This document shows positions 1 through 4,791 of a stretch of DNA of 6,960 nt, in pieces (position 1 is the first letter of the stretch; every line of letters starts with the position of its first letter). The translations under genes and the position numbers were made by a program. Source of the DNA: Angelakisella sp. (lineage in GTDB: Bacteria > Bacillota > Clostridia > Oscillospirales > Ruminococcaceae); assembly GCA_020024515.1 (NCBI GenBank), contig JAHHTR010000108.1, forward strand, positions 1 through 6,960. Direction: 5' to 3'. The notes under the pieces were generated by a model. That model did not search any database. It saw nothing but the letters and a program-made list of their open reading frames with translations, and was not told the DNA's origin.

Positions 1-2
1 AT

Positions 3-31
3 ATTATATATTATTTAGCATAATTTGTCAA
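3..31 (-). promoter_or_regulatory. Consensus sigma-A promoter facing out of the left edge
   Basis: On the minus strand, TTGACA (31-26) is followed by exactly 17 bases and then TATAAT (8-3). Both hexamers match the housekeeping consensus perfectly at the optimal spacing. It points left, away from the reductase gene, and lies beyond that gene's terminator, so it should drive a gene outside the window. In such A/T-rich DNA a TATAAT alone would mean little, but the paired perfect TTGACA with 17-bp spacing is unlikely to be chance. The gene it serves cannot be seen. Confidence 0.7.
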
Positions 32-136
32 TCAAATATGTTGAAAATTGTAATTTATTTCATAAATGACACAAATCAGATGAATATTAATTTGATTTTG
101 TAAAAAAAGATGAGATTAAATATTTGAAAAGTCAAC

Positions 137-180
137 AAAAAAGTTACTTTCTTATGGAAGTATAAAAAAAGCAACTTTTT
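137..180 (-). terminator. Rho-independent terminator of the lipoprotein reductase gene
   Basis: Read on the minus strand, positions 180-168 pair with 150-138 to give a 13-pair stem with one G-U wobble (172/146). The 17-base loop can itself pair further (UUAU with AUAA). The stem is followed by a run of U residues (to 137). It lies about 35 bases after the reductase stop codon and ahead of the left outward promoter. Because the arms begin and end in A and T tracts, the plus-strand reading also ends in five T residues, so it could stop transcription from both sides. The stem is mostly A-U pairs, so its strength is uncertain. Confidence 0.7.
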
Positions 181-213
181 ATTAAAATATTAAATTATCA
201 TAAGATTAAAAGC

Positions 214-2049
214 TTATCTTGCTGCAACTTCGCCGGCAAGTTTACCAAATACTACTGTATCAACAATTGCGTTACCACCCAAACGGTTAGCCCCATGAAT
301 ACCACCTGTAACTTCGCCCGCTGCCAAAAGACCTTTTATAACTTTACCGTCTTTATCCAAAGCTTGACATTCTTTGTTAATTTTGATACCACCCATTGTG
401 TGGTGAACAGCTGCCATACGAGGAGTTGCTATAAATGGACCTGTAATAAGTTTAACTGAGTATAGCTCACGACCAAATTTATCTTTTCCTGCATCAACTG
501 CTTTATTGAATTCTTCAACAGTTGTTTTTAGTTTAGCCGGGTCGCAACCTATTTTGCCTGCAAGTTCTTCTAATGTGTCGCTGATAAATACATCACCGTT
601 AGCTTCGGCTTCTTTTATTGGTGTACCGTCTGCAAGTGTCATTTCGTCAAGTTTTTTTGCATCGTCGCCATCCATTGACTCAATAATATACATTAACCCT
701 TTATCTTGTTTTAGAAGGTTGCCGCAAATTTCATCACGTCTGCCATCTTCACGAACAAAACGTTCACCTGAAGTATTAACAAATATTATTTTATCTGTGC
801 CTGCCAAACATCTCGGTGTGTATTTGGTCATAGCACCTGTTTTTGGATTTGCAAGATATAGCATTTGGATTTGTTCCATATCTACAAGATCAGCACCTGC
901 ATCATTTGCCATTTTTATACCGTCACCTGTGATACCCGGTGTATTTGTTGTTAAAACATCTGCTCCCAGTTCAGGCCATTTACCTGATGTATTGTATTTT
1001 TGACGCATCTCAACATTGGCTGAGAAACCGCCTGTTGCAATAATAACATTTTTGTTTGCGTGCAGAGTAACTTTTTCACCGTTTGCACCTGTTGCAATAA
1101 CACCTACAACAGCACCATTATCAACTATTAGGCTTTCACCTTTTGTATTGTACATAATTTCGGCTTTGTCGCCTTTTGATGCAAGGTTGTCAAGATATGC
1201 TTTTATGTATCCTGTACCTGCTTTGTCAAGTGATGAGTGTGTTCTTCTGTACAATGAACCTGCACCTTGACTGATTTTGTCTGAGAATTTTATACCAATA
1301 GATTTTAGCCATTCCAAACCATCATAAGCGTTAAAGCAAAGTACATCAACAAGTTCTTTGTTACCAACTTTGTCTCCGCCTTCCCATGTTTGTTTTGCAT
1401 AAAATTCAGGAGAGTCTTCTATACCTTCCGGTTTTTGAAGAGCCGGATCAGGACAGTTATAAATACCACCACTAACAATAGTATTACCGCCGGCAACACC
1501 CATTTTTTCTATAACAATAACAGATGCGCCTTTATCTGTTGCTGAAACTGCTGCCGCAAGACCTGCACCACCTGCACCAACAATAACAACATCTGCTGTT
1601 TTTTCAACATCATTTACTTTTACAGGTTCTTTATTGTCAACTTTGTTTTTTAGAGCATTGATATCTGCACCTGCTTCTACCAAACAAGATTCAACAGCCG
1701 CCAAGATAGCCTTACTTGTAACAGTAGCACCTGCAACTGTATCTACTGCAAGTGTCTGATTTGCAACGATAGTTTCGGGAATTTGTTTTATCGGAGAGTC
1801 TGATATACCGGGTGTTTCTGAATGTTCCAGAATTTTTACAGATACTATTTTAGCATCGTCAACTTCAACTTCTACCTTAACATCACCATTATTGCCTTTT
1901 GCACTTGATGTGTATTTACCAGTCTTATATGCAGCATTGCTTTGCTCACTGCCAATTGTTGTTTCGTTTGATGTTGGAGTATCATTGGAACAAGCAATCA
2001 TTGAAACTGATAGTACAACAGCAAGAAGTATTGAAATAAATTTCTTCAT
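214..2049 (-). CDS. Extracytoplasmic lipoprotein flavoreductase (FMN-bind + fumarate-reductase-type FAD domain)
   Basis: This 611-residue protein resembles soluble fumarate reductases/flavocytochrome c flavin subunits, with an FMN domain in place of haem. Residues 1-20 form a lipoprotein signal (KK, hydrophobic core, MIAC) with Cys20 as the lipid anchor, so it acts outside the membrane. Residues about 41-130 are an FMN-bind domain; DTVAGAT (103-109) matches the ApbE flavinylation motif, which predicts covalent FMN on Thr109. Residues 153-611 are the FAD domain: GAGGAG (158-163), Glu181 for the ribose, ATGGF (338-342), HHTMGG (549-554) and the C-terminal AAGEVTGG. By comparison with Shewanella Fcc3, Arg438 is the proton donor and His549 and Arg589 bind substrate carboxylates. 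The position of Fcc3 His365 falls on Leu397, and no acid aligns with Glu378, so fumarate is unlikely to be the substrate. AAGGGG lies 10 bases before the ATG. The gene looks richer in G+C than its neighbours, as might a highly expressed gene. The true substrate is unknown, and ApbE is not in the window. Confidence 0.9.
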   Translation of the reverse strand: MKKFISILLAVVLSVSMIACSNDTPTSNETTIGSEQSNAAYKTGKYTSSAKGNNGDVKVEVEVDDAKIVSVKILEHSETPGISDSPIKQIPETIVANQTLAVDTVAGATVTSKAILAAVESCLVEAGADINALKNKVDNKEPVKVNDVEKTADVVIVGAGGAGLAAAVSATDKGASVIVIEKMGVAGGNTIVSGGIYNCPDPALQKPEGIEDSPEFYAKQTWEGGDKVGNKELVDVLCFNAYDGLEWLKSIGIKFSDKISQGAGSLYRRTHSSLDKAGTGYIKAYLDNLASKGDKAEIMYNTKGESLIVDNGAVVGVIATGANGEKVTLHANKNVIIATGGFSANVEMRQKYNTSGKWPELGADVLTTNTPGITGDGIKMANDAGADLVDMEQIQMLYLANPKTGAMTKYTPRCLAGTDKIIFVNTSGERFVREDGRRDEICGNLLKQDKGLMYIIESMDGDDAKKLDEMTLADGTPIKEAEANGDVFISDTLEELAGKIGCDPAKLKTTVEEFNKAVDAGKDKFGRELYSVKLITGPFIATPRMAAVHHTMGGIKINKECQALDKDGKVIKGLLAAGEVTGGIHGANRLGGNAIVDTVVFGKLAGEVAAR

Positions 2050-2068
2050 TATTTCATTTCCCCTTATG

Positions 2069-2111
2069 TAATATTATATTAGTTGATGTTACATCAACTG
2101 TTATAATATTA
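2069..2111. promoter_or_regulatory. Large palindrome in the reductase leader (operator or 5' hairpin)
   Basis: The core AGTTGATGTTACATCAACT (2081-2099) is a perfect dyad of two 9-bp arms around one base. Outside it, after two non-complementary positions on each side (one would be a G-T wobble), another 10 bp (2069-2078 with 2102-2111) pair perfectly. The whole element spans 43 bp. It lies between the predicted -10 of the lipoprotein reductase and its ribosome binding site, so it could be a repressor or regulator site, or the start of a transcript folded into a stabilising hairpin. The half-site TTGAT/ATCAA equals that of FNR, but the spacer is 5 rather than 4. It is not at a gene end and has no U-tract, so I do not call it a terminator. 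Confidence 0.7.
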
Positions 2112-2134
2112 ACATAGTTTTCGACATTTGTATT
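2106..2134 (-). promoter_or_regulatory. Possible extended -10 promoter of the lipoprotein reductase
   Basis: On the minus strand, TGT directly precedes TAATAT (2111-2106), an extended -10. Seventeen bases upstream lies the poor -35 AATACA (2134-2129). A good -10 with a weak -35 suits an activator-dependent promoter, which would agree with the neighbouring AraC-type regulator. Transcription would begin near 2099, at the edge of the core dyad. There is no terminator between the regulator gene and here, so some read-through from the two-component operon is also possible. Confidence 0.4.
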
Positions 2135-2193
2135 TGAACTATTGTGTAAAAATTGTATATTTTAGTTTACTTTTTAATATTTTTTATAAAAAA

Positions 2194-2937
2194 TTATTTG
2201 CTATAAACATCTCGGTATTGTTTAGGTGTCATATTTGTTTCTGATTTAAAAACTCTGCTAAAATAATGTTGGTCGCTGTATCCGACAAAATCACTTATTT
2301 CTTTAATTGAATAATTGTTTTCGTTTAGTAAAAGTTCTTTTGCGTACTCTGTACGCAGTTGTGTAACATAGTCGGTAAAATTTTTGCCTATTGTGGATTT
2401 CAGTATTTTAAATATTCCGGAACGGCTTATATTACATTCTCGCTCCACGCATTCAATGGATAAATATTGTTTTGTAAAGTTTTCTTTTATGTATTCAAGA
2501 ATGTTTACATTGTTGTTCTTTTTTAGTTCATTATTTTGCATAGTTGACGCAACAGATGTTCTTATGCAGTATTTTTTTATTGAATTTTCCAAGGCTTCCT
2601 TAAATTCGTCATCTTCAACAGGTTTTAATAAATAATAGTCAACATTGTAGCTGATAGCTTTTTGTGCAAATTCAAATTTATCGTAACCGGAAATAATTAT
2701 AATAATACAGTTTGGATTAATTTTTCTTATTTTTTCTATGCAAGTCAGTCCATCCATAAACGGCATATTTATATCCACAAGTACTATTTCGGGAGCAAAT
2801 TTTTCCACAAGTTTTAATGTCTCTTCACCGTCACTTGCTGTTCCCACAACTTCTATTTGAAGTTCCATACTCATAATTTGTTTGACTATACCCCTTCTTA
2901 TTATAGCTTCATCATCTGCAACAATCGCTCTGTACAT
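2194..2937 (-). CDS. Response regulator, YesN type (REC + AraC-family DNA-binding domain)
   Basis: This 247-residue cytoplasmic regulator is the partner of the kinase just upstream. Residues 1-122 form a receiver domain with acidic Asp8/Asp9, phosphoacceptor Asp55 in VDINMP, Ser83 in the switch position and Lys105 in LLKP. Residues about 150-245 form an AraC/XylS domain with two helix-turn-helix units: about 158-179, and about 209-231 containing the typical IxDFVGYSDQHYFSRVFK pattern, followed by TPKQYR. The linker is short, as is usual for the compact members of this family. Its ATG lies two bases after the kinase TAG, and a GGGAGG site (2956-2951) sits inside the end of the kinase gene with a rather long 13-base spacer, so translation is probably coupled. 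Likely targets are the promoters of the two reductases and perhaps its own operon; the sequence does not prove this. Confidence 0.93.
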   Translation of the reverse strand: MYRAIVADDEAIIRRGIVKQIMSMELQIEVVGTASDGEETLKLVEKFAPEIVLVDINMPFMDGLTCIEKIRKINPNCIIIIISGYDKFEFAQKAISYNVDYYLLKPVEDDEFKEALENSIKKYCIRTSVASTMQNNELKKNNNVNILEYIKENFTKQYLSIECVERECNISRSGIFKILKSTIGKNFTDYVTQLRTEYAKELLLNENNYSIKEISDFVGYSDQHYFSRVFKSETNMTPKQYRDVYSK

Positions 2938-2939
2938 AT

Positions 2940-4673
2940 CTAAAAATTTTCCTCCCTTACAGGTATTACTAAGGTTACTTTTGTACCCTTGTCATACATG
3001 CTGTTTATAAGTAATTTTGCATCATTACCATACTCCAAAACCAGACGTTCATATATATTATGTAAGCCATAGTGTTCATTTCTGACATCTGCCTTAATAT
3101 TTATTTTTAAATTTTCCAGTGTTTTTGTATCCATACCGATACCGTTATCCGCTACGGTAATAATTATATTTTTATCTTGAAGAAAACCATTTATTGAAAT
3201 AAAGCCCTTTTGCTTTTTGTTTTTTATACCATGATATATAGCGTTTTCTACAAGTGGCTGTACAAGTATTTTTATTATTTTGATATTTTCAATATTTTTA
3301 TCAATATTTATTTCATAACTTAAAACCTGACTGTATCTTGTTTGTTGTATTTCCAGATAAGACTTAGTGTGCTTGAATTCTTGTTTTAATGTTATCTGTT
3401 CCTCGCCATTGCTTAGCAAAACTCTGAAAAAAGTTGAAAGTGATGTAATTGTTTTTGCTATGTCTTCGGCTTCATAATCTTTTGCCATCCATTTCAGAGT
3501 ATCCAAGGTATTATATAGAAAGTGTGGTTTTATTTGTTCTTGCAGTATTTGTAATTCAGCTTTTCTCTTTTGTTTTTGTTCGGCATATATTTTTTCTATC
3601 AATTTATTGATTTGGTCAAGCATTTTATTGTAGGATACACCTAAATAATATATTTCATCATGTGCTTTTTGTGTATAGTAAGCTTTCATATTCCCATGTT
3701 CGACAAGATCCATTTGATGTTGCAGTTTCTTTATTGGGAACACAACCGATTTACTGAGTACATAACCGACAAATATATTAATAAGCATTAAAATAAGACA
3801 TACAAATGTCAGTCCTTTTATCATACCATCTACATTTTTATAGATTTCTGAATTACTTACCAAAGTGCAAAATATCCAATCTTCTGAATTTGGAACAGGA
3901 CTGAAAAACAGTGTATCATTACCGTTATTTATGTTTTTGGTACTCGTATAGCCGAGTTTTGACATATCATTATTATTTATAAGTTCTTTTATTTGTTCTT
4001 CGCTCAAAAATTTTTGATTAAAGTAACTTTTTGGAGTTGTCAGTATATCTCCGTCTTTATTCATAATCCATGTTTTGCCATTATATATTCGCATAGAATT
4101 TACAATTTCTTTTAATCTTACTGTTGGTATAGCAGTACAAAAAAGCCCGTCATATTTATCATTGTAGCCTTTTACCGGATAATAAAAAAGAAGAACTTCT
4201 CTGTTGTCATCTGTGACAACCGGATTACCGATAGCATACTCTTTTTTGTTATCGATAATCTTTCGATAATCTTCGTATTCTATAAGGTCAAGAATAGCCT
4301 CGGCATTTACCCAGTTAAATCCACTGTAATTATTTATACCGCCATAGGCGAATGTCTCCATAATATCTCCGTTTGCCTTATAGCTTTCTATAAGATTGTC
4401 AATCAGTGGCTTGATACCTCGAACATCGGCAGATTTTATTGCGGGAACTTCCGCAAGAATACGAAATTCATCTATTTTTCGGTAAATCCACATACCAACC
4501 TCAGAAGATTTAGCTTCTACAAGCATTAACGATTGTTGTATCATATTTTCGGATATATCAGGTTTTATCTTACAATTAATATATAGTATAAGTGAAACAA
4601 AAATAATTGCAAGAGAAAGTGTAAATGTGAAAATTATCTTAAAACTGATTGTTATATTCTTCTTTTTATTCAA
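2940..4673 (-). CDS. Sensor histidine kinase, YesM/LytS type, with Cache-like sensor domain
   Basis: This membrane kinase of 577 residues (numbered from the TTG start) presumably phosphorylates the regulator that follows it. A lysine-rich N-terminus leads into helix 1 (about 10-32). An extracytoplasmic region of about 250 residues (33-285) looks like a double-Cache ligand sensor, followed by helix 2 (about 286-308), HAMP (about 309-361) and a His_kinase domain. Phospho-acceptor His384 lies in EQIKPHFLYNTLD. The ATPase domain has QPLVENA with Asn477, DNGIGM (509-514) and YGLHNIYERL (535-544). I do not see the RxWY pattern of amino-acid-binding dCache sensors, so the ligand may be another small molecule, perhaps the substrate of a nearby reductase. 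I chose TTG at 4673 because AAAGAGG precedes it by 8 bases; the in-frame ATG at 4709 (12 residues more) has no ribosome site. The two-component pair forms one operon. Confidence 0.92.
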   Translation of the reverse strand: MNKKKNITISFKIIFTFTLSLAIIFVSLILYINCKIKPDISENMIQQSLMLVEAKSSEVGMWIYRKIDEFRILAEVPAIKSADVRGIKPLIDNLIESYKANGDIMETFAYGGINNYSGFNWVNAEAILDLIEYEDYRKIIDNKKEYAIGNPVVTDDNREVLLFYYPVKGYNDKYDGLFCTAIPTVRLKEIVNSMRIYNGKTWIMNKDGDILTTPKSYFNQKFLSEEQIKELINNNDMSKLGYTSTKNINNGNDTLFFSPVPNSEDWIFCTLVSNSEIYKNVDGMIKGLTFVCLILMLINIFVGYVLSKSVVFPIKKLQHQMDLVEHGNMKAYYTQKAHDEIYYLGVSYNKMLDQINKLIEKIYAEQKQKRKAELQILQEQIKPHFLYNTLDTLKWMAKDYEAEDIAKTITSLSTFFRVLLSNGEEQITLKQEFKHTKSYLEIQQTRYSQVLSYEINIDKNIENIKIIKILVQPLVENAIYHGIKNKKQKGFISINGFLQDKNIIITVADNGIGMDTKTLENLKINIKADVRNEHYGLHNIYERLVLEYGNDAKLLINSMYDKGTKVTLVIPVREENF

Positions 4674-4688
4674 TACAATAACCTCTTT
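4671..4688 (-). promoter_or_regulatory. Ribosome binding site and TTG start of the kinase
   Basis: On the minus strand AAAGAGG (4688-4682) is followed by 8 bases and TTG (4673-4671), an ideal Shine-Dalgarno arrangement. The resulting protein begins MNKKKNIT, a normal positively charged lead-in to the first membrane helix. The longer reading from ATG at 4709 would place this site inside the coding sequence and has only A/T-rich DNA, with no purine-rich site, upstream. TTG starts usually lower translation, which fits a sensor needed in small amounts. Confidence 0.75.
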
Positions 4689-4703
4689 AAAATAAATATT
4701 GTT

Positions 4704-4731
4704 TGACATTATATATTGTCATAAGCTTATG
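4704..4731. promoter_or_regulatory. Two adjacent dyads in the divergent control region
   Basis: TGACATTATATATTGTCA (4704-4721) is a dyad with 8 of 9 pairs complementary. It overlaps by two bases CATAAGCTTATG (4720-4731), a perfect 12-bp palindrome. They lie between the kinase and the membrane-anchored reductase genes. The first covers the predicted -35 of the reductase promoter, and both lie in the predicted start region of the kinase transcript. A regulator bound here could affect both directions. AraC-type regulators usually prefer direct repeats, so the binder may be a different protein. Confidence 0.45.
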
Positions 4732-4744
4732 TATATGATAGTAT
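4716..4744 (+). promoter_or_regulatory. Candidate promoter of the membrane-anchored reductase
   Basis: TTGTCA (4716-4721, one mismatch to consensus) is followed by 17 bases and TAGTAT (4739-4744). TG at 4736-4737 makes it an extended -10. An alternative -35, TTGACA at 4703-4708, is perfect but has no well-spaced -10 (19 bases to TATGTA). The leader would be about 40 bases and contains GGAGA (4778-4782), nine bases before the ATG. The -10 overlaps the -10 of the kinase promoter on the other strand. Confidence 0.45.
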
Positions 4745-4763
4745 AAATTTATTCTGAATGCAA
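4735..4763 (-). promoter_or_regulatory. Promoter of the two-component operon
   Basis: On the minus strand TTGCAT (4763-4758) is followed by 17 bases and TATCAT (4740-4735). Each hexamer has only one or two mismatches to the sigma-A consensus and the spacing is optimal. Transcription should begin near 4728, giving a leader of about 55 bases before the TTG start. Its -10 shares bases 4739-4740 with the opposing reductase promoter, so the two directions may compete for RNA polymerase. Confidence 0.55.
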
Positions 4764-4791
4764 TAATTAAAAAATATGGAGAATATTATAA

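Noticed and set aside
506..1270. Two plus-strand open frames (506-1003 and 1016-1270) inside the lipoprotein reductase gene
   Set aside because: They are antisense to a fully convincing coding sequence, have low-complexity Ser/Pro/Ile-rich translations with no motif, and lack ribosome sites.
2049..2057. Mini-ORF ATG-AAA-TAA overlapping the start codon of the lipoprotein reductase
   Set aside because: The only ribosome site is two bases away from that ATG and correctly spaced for the main start, so translation of the two-codon frame is unlikely.
2081..2099. FNR binding site
   Set aside because: The half-sites match TTGAT/ATCAA exactly, but the spacer is five bases where FNR needs four, which changes the helical phasing; kept only as an unassigned dyad.
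2384..2635. Plus-strand open frame within the response regulator gene
   Set aside because: Antisense to the linker and first DNA-binding helices of a clear regulator; no motif or ribosome site.
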